A stretch of 64,000 nucleotides of DNA, from NCBI GenBank assembly GCA_032622095.1, contig CP136063.1, positions 79,457,980-79,521,979 of the forward strand. Reading direction: 5' to 3'. This document shows positions 1 through 10,072 of this stretch, one piece after another. The position numbers were made by a program, and so were the translations under genes. The notes beneath the pieces were generated by a model. It did no database searches. It was not told the origin of the DNA and worked only from the letters and a program-made list of their open reading frames with translations. Position 1 is the stretch's first letter. The number at the start of each line of letters is the position of its first letter. The DNA comes from Siphonodentalium dalli (Eukaryota; Mollusca; Scaphopoda; Gadilida; Siphonodentaliidae).

Positions 1-825
1 TTCCGTGAAATGAGTCGGCGAATGCACAAGCTGTTTGATGCCACAGTGCGTACATATACTATTAATCTTACCATTGGTATCTTCGACATAATTTTCATTG
101 AAGTCGCCAGCTACGATTACCAAGTTTACGTCATCAATTGCGTTTTTAATGTTGAGTTCAATAGTATCCCAATGCGAAACTGGTGATTGAGGGGGTCTGT
201 AGAAGCAGCCAAGAATAATACTTTTACTACACACTTTGATTTCGACCCATACGGACTCAAGGCCTGGAACTATCAGATCATTACGGAATTTATAAGGAAT
301 ACAGTCGCGAATATAAATACTCACACCACCACCGGATGTTTCGGTATTCCTGTCATTTCTAATTGGGTCATGAAAACCGTGAAGTAAAACTTCGGAATTT
401 TCCACTGAATTTTTAAGCCATGTTTAAGTGAAAAAGCAAATATCGAAATTAGCAGACTCGGCATTTAGTATTGTCATTTTATTTTTTATGCTCTGGGTGT
501 TCAGAAGTAACATGGAACAATGTCTTTGCATCGCATCTTTGTTGGCAGGACCCGGGTTCAGTTCGATATCGCCGCTTAACATTAGTAATAAGAATATAAT
601 TGAAGTTGCGGTTAAGTAACATAATAATTTTGCCTTGTGTGTGTGTATTATAACATGTCGATCTGTACTAACTTGCCAAGGGGCCTTATTTTCGTGGATG
701 ATTTTCAAAACTGTTTGTATTAAATGTGGACAAGTACATGATATCAAAAGTAACAGACTTACAATTTGAATCTCTGGCAATTTTCTTGAACGTAAGAAAA
801 GGTAAATGATGATAGTTTCAGACAT
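1..825 (-). pseudogene. LINE ORF2 5' part: hydrophobic leader, 2A-like peptide, APE endonuclease; one nonsense codon
   Basis: This is the N-terminal part of ORF2 of an APE-type non-LTR retrotransposon, running off the left edge. It begins at an ATG at 825. The first ~80 residues are rich in hydrophobic stretches. They lead into a 2A-like motif ending DIELNPGP, followed by the start of an endonuclease-type domain (LLLNTQSIKNK). A TAA at 424-426 stands where related elements have the Glu of a TWL motif. The same frame then stays open to base 1 and carries typical endonuclease blocks (TSGGGVSIYI, CFYRPPQSP, VAGDFNENY). The enzyme would nick target DNA. The single nonsense change and otherwise open frame suggest a fairly young, recently disabled copy, or a sequencing difference. 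The RT domain lies outside the window. The LINE and EN identity is clear; the clade (CR1/L2/Rex-like) is inference. Confidence 0.85.
547..570 (-). other. 2A-like ribosome-skipping motif in LINE ORF2
   Basis: Codons at 570 down to 547 read D-I-E-L-N-P-G-P, preceded by LLLMLSG. This fits the 2A consensus D(V/I)ExNPGP, in which ribosomes skip the last Gly-Pro bond. Such motifs are known at the ORF2 N-terminus of some APE-type LINEs of sea urchins, lancelets and molluscs. Here skipping would release a ~92-residue hydrophobic leader from the endonuclease/RT protein. Activity is inferred from the motif only. Confidence 0.85.
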
Positions 826-2288
826 ATTCTGGTCAAAGCGTTTTCCCCTTTGGTGTGGTGACTCGGGGTACCCTGGCGGATGTTATAACGGCGTTATTGT
901 TTGTTTTTTTAATTAATTTAAAAAAAACACATAAAATTGTTGTTTTTAATTAAAGCCTGTTTCAGCTTGTCAACACATATACCAGTAATTCCTATGCCGA
1001 TTACCGTCCTCAAGTCCAACACTTCTCATACTAAAACCAGCTAAGATATTGGGATGGTGATATGCTGTTTACAGTACGAGACCGCACCCGTAGGTACATG
1101 AGTTACGCGTTAGTAACCCGCTCACATAAAACCACAATTAAATGTAATCAAATATCACAATTGCGACAATAAACGGGTTTACTCCATAGAAGACGTGATA
1201 TTTGTTCTGAAAACCACATCAGTTGTGAATTGAAAGCGGTAATTTAATGTGAAAAGATGCCAGGGACGTGCTATATGGTCTACTTTGTGGTGCCTACCTT
1301 GGGAATTCCAACTTCACCCCCACTCTTAAATCAGACCAAACAAAAGTTTTTTCTGAATTCCATTTGCACCCCCTTCTCCCTTACATGCCTGGCTGAACGG
1401 CTCTTGTCACTATAGTCAGACGGAGGAACAGAAACATGGCACTATATACCCGAAACCAAAACATTTAGAGACTGAACCTGAAAATTGCATAAATCCTAAC
1501 ATTTAGTGGTTTAATTGCAGACAAGTTGACACGACCAAGTGCGAGAGACCAGGACATACCGGCCCGACCATGATTCGGCACGGTGTGAGAACATTTTTAA
1601 ATCTCGACAAGAAAATCGCAAAATCCTAGCATCTAGACTGGCCTCAAGCTTTCCTAGTGTTGGTAATTTCAAACCTGACACCCCCACGCTTACGTTGGAA
1701 ATTTTCAAACTGATGACCATTTCAGTCCACATTTTTGATAAAATGTACAAAAATATTGTTCGCTTAAATTAACTAGCAGTTTTGACTGGCCACGGGAGAG
1801 AGACCTGGACACAAGCTTTCCAAGTGTTGGAAATTTCCAACATGACACCCTCCCCCCCCCCCCCCGGTTGGAAAATTTCAAACTCATGGTCATCTTCAGT
1901 CCAAAATTTTGACCAAAAGTAGGTATTTATGCACGTGTTGGTCTGAAACAACAAATCCCCCTCATAAATTGTTGGAAAATCAAACTACACGAACAATTTC
2001 AAACCTATTGTATGTGTGAAATCAACTGTGTCAGGTACGAAATTTCCAACTATTGAATTTTTTTACCAAAGTTGGGGGTGAGACACCCCCAAACACCCCC
2101 TGTCGTCACGTCCATGAAAGAGACATATTTTTTTTTAATATGTGAACTCAATTGACCTCACGAAGACTTAGTGTCATCAGGGGGGGGGGGGGTGAAAAAA
2201 TTTCTTCCGGCACGTATGCCGGGGTGGGTGGGTGGTCAAAGCCACCAACAAGCAATTTTTTCCGCAACTAAAAAAACAATTCCTGCTT
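826..2288. other. Non-coding stretch with G/C homopolymers
   Basis: No gene is recognised. The first part (to about 930) may be the 5' end of the LINE on the left: a short block around 860-900 (GGTGTGGTGA, then TATAACGGCGTTA) recurs near 8860-8890. Homopolymers of C (1851-1865) and G (2179-2192) occur near repeated blocks. Confidence 0.4.
1635..1920. repeat. Diverged tandem duplication, about 130 bp per copy
   Basis: Two neighbouring blocks (about 1635-1750 and 1785-1920) share the order of words CAAGCTTTCC, AGTGTTGG, TTTCAAACT, CATTTTC/TTCAGTCCA and ATTTTTGA. The second copy has gained a poly-C tract. No coding potential is evident. Confidence 0.55.
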
Positions 2289-2682
2289 GTTTTTAGTGTT
2301 TTGGCAATGAGTTGGGCTTCAAAACCACTTTGAATCAGTTTGAATGAGAGAAATAATGTAATTCTAACTGGTAAACTGACTGCAGGCAGTTATAGTGTTG
2401 TATTTTGTTGCAAATTTTGAAATCCAAGATGGCCGCTGGCAGCCATGTTTTTTTGGCCGAATGACCTCAAAATTACTCATTCCTATTTACATGTCCATGT
2501 TAACATCCATGATAAATAGTATGCACAGAAATTCATATACAGCTGTTTACAGTGAATTTCCCCCCGCAAATCTCTGTTTTAGTGTTAAAAGGGGGGGTGG
2601 GTAAAAAAAATGACCGAAAGTGAAAAAATGCCATACGTGCCTGAATTTTTTTTCCGACCCCCCCCCCCCCCCCCCCCCCCTC
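2289..2682 (+). repeat. Dispersed repeat, copy 1 (inverted partner at 4254-4689)
   Basis: Starts near TAGTGTTTTGGCAATGAG, passes through CCAAGATGGCCGCTGGC and ends in a long poly-C run. The same sequence occurs in reverse complement at 4254-4689, where it interrupts a Ty3-type pol relic. The family is therefore mobile or duplicated. A third related fragment sits around 2180-2240. Confidence 0.7.
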
Positions 2683-2762
2683 CCCTGGTGTCATCGGCAT
2701 ATTTCGATGAAAATATTGTCCCAATTTCCTTATCTGCCCCATGTTGCCGGAAGTTAACTAAC

Positions 2763-2931
2763 ATGGACGACCGAGATGTTTCGCAGACATGTTACTACAA
2801 TAACTGCGATATAAGAACTGAATAAAGGAGATTTTGGCAATTATTGAAGGACAAGATACACTAACAATTCTGCCGACTAGACAAGGCAAAAGTCTATGTT
2901 ACATCTTGCCACCGCTGATTTTCAACAAAGT
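2763..2931 (+). pseudogene. RecQ-like helicase fragment with Walker A motif
   Basis: After an ATG at 2763 the sequence reads MDDRDVSQTCYYNNCDI, then a frame break near 2821. It continues with EILAIIEGQDTL and LPTRQGKSLCYILPPL up to a GTGAGT at about 2931. The second part matches motif I (Walker A) of RecQ-type DNA helicases, usually LPTGxGKSLCYQLP, with Gly replaced by Arg-Gln spacing. The GTGAGT looks like an intron donor, so this may be one exon of a decayed or transposon-carried RecQ-like gene. No further helicase motifs were found downstream, and a Ty3-type relic follows. The match is short, so the call is moderate. Confidence 0.5.
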
Positions 2932-3159
2932 GAGTGTTTCAAATTAAATCCAAAGTTTGGTAGATGTGATTTTTTGTGAAATAAAGATTCACCTTCAAGG
3001 CAGACAAATGAGGTTTTCAAAACAGTACCGGAAAGTGTTTATTGGCACTATGTTATGTAGTGTATAAAATATAAATTTTGGAATGTTGCGTCAATCGCCA
3101 CATTTCCCTTTTCACCCACTGACTGACGCGGCGAAGCCACGTCCAGTGGGTGTACTACA

Positions 3160-3860
3160 ATCAAAACAGGATCCCAATCAATCTGGAAGATTGGGCAGAT
3201 ACTGTTTTGACACTGGCCACAAGAGCTTTTCTGAATTTGCCTCAAGAGTTCACGTTGCAACAAGCGATTATGCGCATCTGTCAAGGATGTAATGACAGAA
3301 GATTGTCAATTTGTTGTCAATAAGAAGCCACGTTGTGTAGACAGTGCCATAAATCAACTACGTTGGCAACAATACATTCAACGGTCAATATGGTGCAAAA
3401 AATACGCGACGTGATGTATGCAAAACTACATTGTCACCAGACTCCGACATCAAGAGTATGCGCGATCAGTGGGTCACGATCATTTCGAAAGGGCGATTGA
3501 AGAAATTGCAAAACAAACCAAACAATTTCAGAAGGAAATTTAAACCAATATTTCACAATTTACAGAGATCATTCAAGCTCACCTTCACCTTATAAACTAA
3601 TACCTACTGAAGTTCATTCATTTTATTCCAGAATGTACTTCATGGAAGACAAAATTGGGTTTTTAGTGGAAACTTTGGGCAGAAAGTTAGAAATTATGCC
3701 CAGATTTGCACAAAAGGAGAACAAACAGCCTCACGTGAACAGATCTCCATAACTATCAAGGGGCAATAACTCTCGCTGTTACCAATGTCAAGGCTATGGC
3801 AATTTTTTCAGAGACTGTCCCTCAAATAACTCTAAAAATAAATTTAGTTCGGACTGAAAA
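3160..3860 (+). pseudogene. Ty3-type retroelement gag relic with degenerate zinc knuckle
   Basis: A broken frame starting around 3195 (WADTVLTLATRAFLNLPQE) resembles the gag region of Ty3-type LTR retrotransposons, with several stops and shifts. At about 3777-3830 there is a zinc-knuckle-like CQGYGNFFRDC in which the usual His is replaced by Asn. The pol relic follows in the same orientation, which supports the assignment. It is not functional. Confidence 0.6.
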
Positions 3861-4069
3861 GGGGTGTCCTTCAATTTTAAATAGTCTGATTAGTCAAAAT
3901 GAGTTCATCACAGACTGAAATTGACCATGGCATACAGGTCAATGCAAACCATTCAAGAGAATCCAATATCGAAGAAAACTTCGAAAAATGAACAAGTAAC
4001 TGTTCCACTGATGAGGATTCCCATTCTTCCAAAATTAAAATATGCAAAACTGTTCATTTAAAAGAACTG

Positions 4070-4250
4070 TACGACTGATCAATAATCCTACTCATCCTGG
4101 AACAAGCATTAGTCGAATTTCAAGATATATTTCCTCAAAGTGATTCGACATTGGTGATTGTCACAAAAGCCGCTGAACCCTTTAAACATCGCATGCGTAG
4201 AACACCACTGTTTCGTAAACAAAGAATGCTTAAAGACATTGTTGGAGTCC
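4070..4250 (+). pseudogene. Ty3-type pol relic: start of reverse transcriptase
   Basis: Reads LVEFQDIFPQSDSTL, then AAEPFKHRMRRTP, the region where Ty3-type RTs have a PIRQRPRR-like segment. It stops at the edge of the inserted repeat at 4254-4689. The RT continues beyond that insertion at about 4690, so the repeat landed inside this relic. Confidence 0.6.
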
Positions 4251-4253
4251 GCA

Positions 4254-4689
4254 GGGGGGGGGTCGGAAAACAATTTCAGGCACGTATGGCATTTTTTCCC
4301 TTTCGATCATTTTTTGTACCCACCCACCCCCACCGCCAATTTTTTTTCCGTTTTAAGGCAGTTTTTTCCGACCATTTTTTGACACCCACCCCCCTGTTAA
4401 CACTAAAACAGAGATTTGCGAGGGGAAATTCACTGTGAACAGCTGTATATGAATTGCTGTGCATACTATTTATTATGGATGTTAACATGGACATGTAAAT
4501 AGGAATGAGTCATTTTGAGGTCATTCAGCCAAAAAAACATGGCTGCCAGCGGCCATCTTGGATTTCAAAATTTGCAACAAAATACAACACGATAACTGCC
4601 TGCAGTCAGTTTACCAGTTAGAATTACATTATATCTCTCATTCAAAGTTGTTTTGAAGCCCAACTAATTGCCAAAACACTAAAAAAAAC
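4254..4689 (-). repeat. Dispersed repeat, copy 2, inserted in pol relic
   Basis: Reverse complement of the 2289-2682 repeat, beginning with a G run and ending near TTTAGTGTTTTGGC read on the minus strand. It splits the RT of the Ty3-type relic, so it inserted after that element. Both copies hold the CAAGATGGCCGC block. Confidence 0.75.
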
Positions 4690-6175
4690 TAGCAGCCTTC
4701 AACAAGTTAATGGAGTCCACCACCAGTTTTTATTCATAAACGTGACAGAAGTGTTAAATGGGCTATTTATTGACTATCGTTTGGTAAATGCGGTTACCGT
4801 AAAAGACAGCTATCCGACTATCCCTTTACCATTAATAAATGAGTGCATTAACCCGGTAATGTATGATTTATTCAGGGGAAACTATCAGTAGCTTATTGGG
4901 AAGTAAACATCCAAGAATCAGATCATCCAAAGACAGCATTCTTGACAAAATACGGTTTGTGGGAATTTCGCACAAATGAGTTTCGGTCTCTGCAATGCCG
5001 CTCAAACCTATAGAAGAGTGATGAACATAGCACCAGCTGTACTAAACTGGGACATAGTTTTATCGTCCGTAGACGATCTGGTTATTTTAGGCCAAGATTT
5101 TCTTTCGCATCTTCAAAATATGTGCCCAGTTCTACAAAGACTACGCAAGTACAAATTGAAATTAAGATATGTACTTTCGGTAAGTAAAAAGTGGAATTTC
5201 TCGGCAGAACAGTGGTCTTGACGTGAATAATTATTCGTGTGAATCGGTATAAAACTAGCCAGTCCCTACGTGTTCAAAGGACGTAGAAAAATTATCTAGC
5301 CTAGTTAATTATCATAGAATGTTCGTTAAAGATTATGCTAAATCTCAAAACCTTTATATGCAGTTACGGGCAACAAAAGTTTGTTTGGGAAGATGAACGA
5401 GAACAAGCTTTTGAAAAACTAAAAGTGGATTTAACTAATCCACTAATCGAAACCCTCCCCAACAGGATTGATATATGTTTTGGATGTCGATGCCTCAAGT
5501 TCGCGATTAGCTTTGAACTAAACCAAGTCCAAAAAGGGGAGGAAAAGTAATCTCTTGTGGACGTTACGGTTTATCATGAGAACAAATAAAGTATTTTACG
5601 ACCAGAAAAGAGCTGCTGACAATAGTTGGCTTCACACGTCAGTACATACATTATTTTTGGGCAGGCCATTTATTTTAAGAACAGAGCATAATTCATTAAA
5701 ATGGTTGATAAAGGTCAAGGAGCCTCATGGTCAAATTGCACGATGGCTCGAGGTACTCAGCCAGTATGATATGGTAGTACAACACCGGCCTGTGATAAAA
5801 CATTCTAATGCAGATGCATTACCTCGTATTGCATCACCTGATCCTGTGTGTCACAGTTATATCCCTGGCAAAAAATTGAGAATTTGCCATGTGGTGGATG
5901 CGAATACTGTACCCGAGACGTAGAATACTTCGTCGCCGAATGTCCCAAGTGTAACCAATCTAAAAAACCAACAAAACATGCAAAATGGGATATGACCAAG
6001 TATCATGTTGGTGCACCAATGGAAAGAGTTCATTAAGATTTGTTTAGAAACATTGCACACCAATGAAAAAGGAAATAAATACATTCTCATGATGATTGAT
6101 CAATGTATTAAATGGGTAGAGTATATACTGCTTCCAGACCGTACAGCAGAAACAACGGCACTCATTAGAGTTAGA
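4690..6175 (+). pseudogene. Ty3-type pol relic: RT, RNase H, integrase
   Basis: Several short frames follow the normal Ty3-type order. RT: VNAVTVKDSYPTI near 4790, SFGLCNAAQTYRRVMN near 4980, and a YLDD-like box decayed to SSVDDLVIL near 5070. Connection: VWEDEREQAFEKLK near 5390. RNase H: RTEHNSLKWL and RPVIKHSNADALPRI (5680-5830). Integrase: a CxxC zinc segment near 5935 (CPKCNQSKKP), then KYILMMIDQCIKWVEY near 6080-6130. Frameshifts, stops and small deletions are spread throughout. No LTRs were recognised. An old dead copy. Confidence 0.85.
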
Positions 6176-6300
6176 AAGGTAAAACAAATGACACCATACT
6201 TAGGGATAAAGTTAAGCGACTGATCAAATCACAAACGCCAGACCCCATCCCTGACGGAGCTAGCGACCTTGATACTGCAGTGGCAATACGATTATATATG

Positions 6301-6657
6301 AGCAACATATCATCGCGGAAATACGCAGATAAAATCAACCTATAATGTGAAATCGGTACATAATGTGATTATTTGATTCCGATATAAGCAGATACTGGAC
6401 TATTTCGGTTTGCGGCACGAGCCACAGTGCAAACATCTGTTGAAAAGCGTACTCATGGAAAGTTGTGAGTTGTCTTATTTGTGTCATTGTCCGGACATAA
6501 TCTGATTAGCATCGCCTCTTTATGAGTCGATAATGTAACTAAAATGTTCCCATTTTCAGCACATAATCGACTCAAAACGATGCTGTTCTAAGCATATTAT
6601 TTACCTAAAACAAGTTATATTGTACACAGATAATGTGCTGGTTTCCTGAACAGGCTG
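6301..6657 (+). mobile_element. MITE family M, copy A (CA...TG ends, internal palindrome)
   Basis: About 357 bp, from CAACATATC (after AG) to AACAGGCTG. At least six copies of this family occur in the window (also 13221, 26614, 28253, 29571 and 31983). The ends form imperfect inverted repeats starting with CA. The centre is an inverted repeat of about 40 bp (TAATCTGATTAGCATCGCC against its partner). This copy is the most diverged. It lies between the Ty3-type relic and the TatD-like pseudogene. Confidence 0.8.
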
Positions 6658-7668
6658 ATCCGAGTGAGATCAAAGACCCATAACATCCAAAATGGATAAT
6701 GCAGCTCAACACTCCTCCATCACAAAAGGTGACAGCTCGGGCATCATGTCCATTGCCACTACCATCAGGGCTTACCGAAGGGCCGTCAAAATCCAATAAG
6801 GATAACGCAGCCCAACAATTAATTTCATGGATACCGCCCCCAAAGCCAAAAGTGACCACTCAAACATCAGACCCTTTGTTAATACAACATGGTTCCATCG
6901 GTACATCAAGCTTTGTAGTGCCAACAACAAAAGTTCAGATACCAACACAAATCTCGGTGTTACCTCTGATCCAACCTTTAATTCCGGTATGGCTAGATAC
7001 TCACTTCCACCTCAACCGGTTGGTGAAGCGTCTACCATACAAAGTAAACACAACGGTAGAGGCCATTTTAAGCGCAGCAAAGTTTATATACCCTAACAGC
7101 GCTGTGCATGTGATTGGCGGAGTTGATGTAATGGGTGACACTTTCCAATACCCCAATGTGGTCAAAGATAAACCAATGTGGAAAACTGCCATTGAATTCC
7201 ACCCTAAACGGTTTCCAAGATGCTATCAAACCCGGCAATCAGAACTAAGTGGGACAAATTAATGGGTGGCCATCAACAACAGCCGTGGGGGAAATAGCAT
7301 TAAATCGATCAATGAAACTAACTTTCGAAGATCGATATGCCCAAGATATGGCATTTCAAACCCTCCTCGGGGATTCAAGTACGATTGAAAAACCAATCAT
7401 CTTGCACACAGGATAAAATACTGATCGAATGAATAGGGATGTGACCTTCACCGCGTTCCATATGTGTAAAAAGGAGTGCTGCGCAGATCAATATTTCCAC
7501 CTTCATTCCTTTATGGAAAGTACAGATATGGTCGAAGCATGGTCCCGAAAATTGACCAATGCACACTACGGCATATCGGGGTCATGTTTCAAATTCAACC
7601 ACTTACAAAATGAAGGCATAAAATCAATTCCAATGAACTGCCTTCTATTAGAAACCGACGAATAGTTT
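6658..7668 (+). pseudogene. TatD-like metal-dependent hydrolase, broken
   Basis: TatD enzymes are TIM-barrel metal-dependent nucleases. An open frame at 6699-7262 has a Pro/Thr/Ser-rich leader, then the HxH metal motif (LDTHFHLNRL, near 7000) and VHVIGGVDVMGDTFQYP. A frameshift at about 7258-7266 moves the frame. It then reads AVGEIALNRSMKL (catalytic Glu), IEKPIILHTG, an in-frame stop near 7411, HLHSFMES, and finally IPMNCLLLETDE (metal Asp) before a stop at 7663. Family members normally continue about 40 residues after this point. One frameshift, one internal stop and a missing C-terminus make it a pseudogene. An open, coding-like stretch just before MITE A (about 6180-6300) may belong to the same ancestral gene. 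Family assignment is strong; the origin (retroelement passenger or host gene) is unknown. Confidence 0.75.
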
Positions 7669-7907
7669 TAAACTGGTAAGGTCCGGTACATTTAAAGGTA
7701 CGGTTGGCCTTGGCGGTGGATATCCTGTGAAAATATCTCCATCCGTCAAAAACCGCTACAAACAGAAATAACATCAAAATGTAGATAGACTTTGTCCGTA
7801 TACAAATAAGAAATATCGCATAAACAGTATGTTATTGTCATATGTTTGACCATTGTTATGTAAACAAAGGCATAACAAGTTACTTTTCTGGCGTTTGTTT
7901 ATATTAT
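7669..7907. other. No recognised feature
   Basis: I see no gene or repeat here, apart from AT-rich DNA leading into the dispersed repeat at 7908. Confidence 0.4.
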
Positions 7908-8165
7908 GGTGGTAAACATAAAGAGCGTTCTTTGTTGGTGAATTCCTGATATGGAACTAATAAAGAGCGTTTCTGCCATTTGTGTGTGATTAGCCAGTAG
8001 CATTGTGCGGTCTTATGTAACACCATCAGGCTCTTGCTAAGGTAAAATATAGTAGGTCTTTACGATAACATGCTGTTTACGCGATGGTCATGGTATATAT
8101 GAACGAAACTGTATGCGTTTTAATGTTTTTCTGTTTACAGTGTTTGGAACAAATATGAATATTTT
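7908..8165 (+). repeat. Dispersed repeat shared with 52808-53085
   Basis: GTAAACATAAAGAGCG, CCTGATATGGAA, TAATAAAGAGCGTTT, ATCAGGCTCTTG and GAACAAATATGAATATTT occur in the same order and orientation at 52808-53085. The two copies are diverged. No coding region was seen. Confidence 0.75.
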
Positions 8166-8336
8166 CGACAATTAAGGCCTCACGTGCCTTTAAGTTTTGA
8201 AATACCAAACCAGATTGAACATAATCTCAAAAGTTTGAAATTCCAAACCAGGTGCCAGTTGAATACATACCGTCATTATATCAAGATTCAGTATATTTAA
8301 GGTTTGAAACTCCAATCCAATTTATTCAGGCCGGAT

Positions 8337-10072
8337 TCGTCATCTCCGGTTTAAACCTCCGAGTTTAAACCTGGTTTAAACCTACATTGGCGGTCCAGCC
8401 AAACCCGGTCTAAGGGGGATTTTTTGTCGTTCAGTTGCCAGCTAATTGACAACTCGATTCTGTGATATGATTATGCAATCAAACTACCCTCTTACCAATC
8501 GGACCAAAAGATAGGCCGATATAATGGTTATTGACAAGTCATAAATTATCGTGACCGCGTGCACGCTCAATGGATTTATTCATTGAGAAACAAGTATCGC
8601 TCATTGACTATTAATCTGATCTCATTCTGTGTCTAAATCAATTTAACAAAGGGCATGTCTCTCAGCACGAGTTTCACGCTCTGTTCATCACTTTGTTTGT
8701 GATAGATTTCTGCAAGATGCTTCACCCGCAAAGACAAAATGTGGTGTATTTGCATGTATATCTGTATATATTAAAGGGTATAGGAGCTGTCTATCTGTAT
8801 GTCCGCTTGTCTGTTCGCAACTGTTCTCAAATATCCCTGGACCGATTTCAATTAAATTAGGTGTGGTGATTCGTGTGTATAACGGCGTTAGGTTTTTAAT
8901 AATTTTGATTTAAAAATAAGAAAATAAAAAAATGAAAAATTTGTGTTAAATTGAGCAAGGAGTTGAATCTAAAAAGAAACAAAATTTAAAATTGAAATTA
9001 ACATTTGTTTGTTTTAAATTTAATTAATTTTTTCTTAAAATTAAAAATCTCAAATGATCAAAATGTACGCAAAGCCCCTCTGGCGCTGAATAAAGTCTTC
9101 ATATTCGAGTCAATCCTGGACCAAGAGGCCAGTCAAGTAAATGCAATTTGCTTATCAGTGCACACCATAAGCGGCATCTGAACTGTCGGAAGTAGGCAAC
9201 CATGCAGAGGGACAGCTTTTAATACAGAAATATATTACATGCGTTGATTTTTTTATCAATGTCATAAATTTCCCGTCATGCAGAAAATCAAAAAGGTTGC
9301 CAGGTTTTGAACTGGCTAAATATTACGGGAATTTACGGGCGTAGCCAGTGTAGAGCTTTGTGGCATGATCTACATCAAAATAAGTTATCAAATTTGACTC
9401 ATATAGCAATGTAAGTTTAGGATTGCAAATTATGTGTATAGCATATCTGGTCATGCAGTAGCATCGTTTTGGTGTCAAAATTAAAACGTTGAACCCTTCA
9501 AATGAATTCGTAGAAAACACCAGTATTTGTGATTGCCACAAGCCAAACAAACAAAACCACAAGATAGTTGTAAAAATGATATATTTAGGAACATGTCCAT
9601 ATCTGAGAACAGCTCGCATGCGAATGAATCAACTGTGACATGATAACACCAGTCGACAGTCGCCACTCAGACACGCCCTCACTCGAGATTATTTACAGCT
9701 CCACCCTTTGACTGATTGTTTGATAATTCTAAACCGCGATGAAGAAAAGACGGGTTCGTCATCTCAAGTTTAGCCTCGATAAAGCTGGTTTAGCTGGACC
9801 GCCGAATTAGATCGTTTAGTGGCCGGTTTAAGCTTATGAAACGCAAAAACAATATTGAAATTGACAATAACTTATCCCCATACGCTTTATATGTGTGACT
9901 GCTTCTCGCTTATAAATTTCCAATCAAAATATGACTGCTGTCGTAATTATTGATTTTCGCAATCAATAAAACGAGGCGGTCCGCATTAGGAAAGTACGTT
10001 TAATTATCTCGACGATACAGAGACACTACTGCTAAACCACTGGTCTGGCTGGACCAGGTTTAAACCAGAGAT
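8337..10072. mobile_element. TIR element rich in GGTTTAAACC palindromes
   Basis: The left end GGATTCGTCATCTCCGG and following GTTTAAACC repeats are mirrored at the right end (GGTTTAAACCAGAGATGACG). Both arms also carry GGTCCAGCCA or its complement. A third arm-like block lies at 9754-9835, so the element may be nested or rearranged. The interior (8420-9750) shows no transposase; a RecQ or DDE motif was looked for and not seen. A non-autonomous DNA transposon is the likely reading. Confidence 0.6.
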
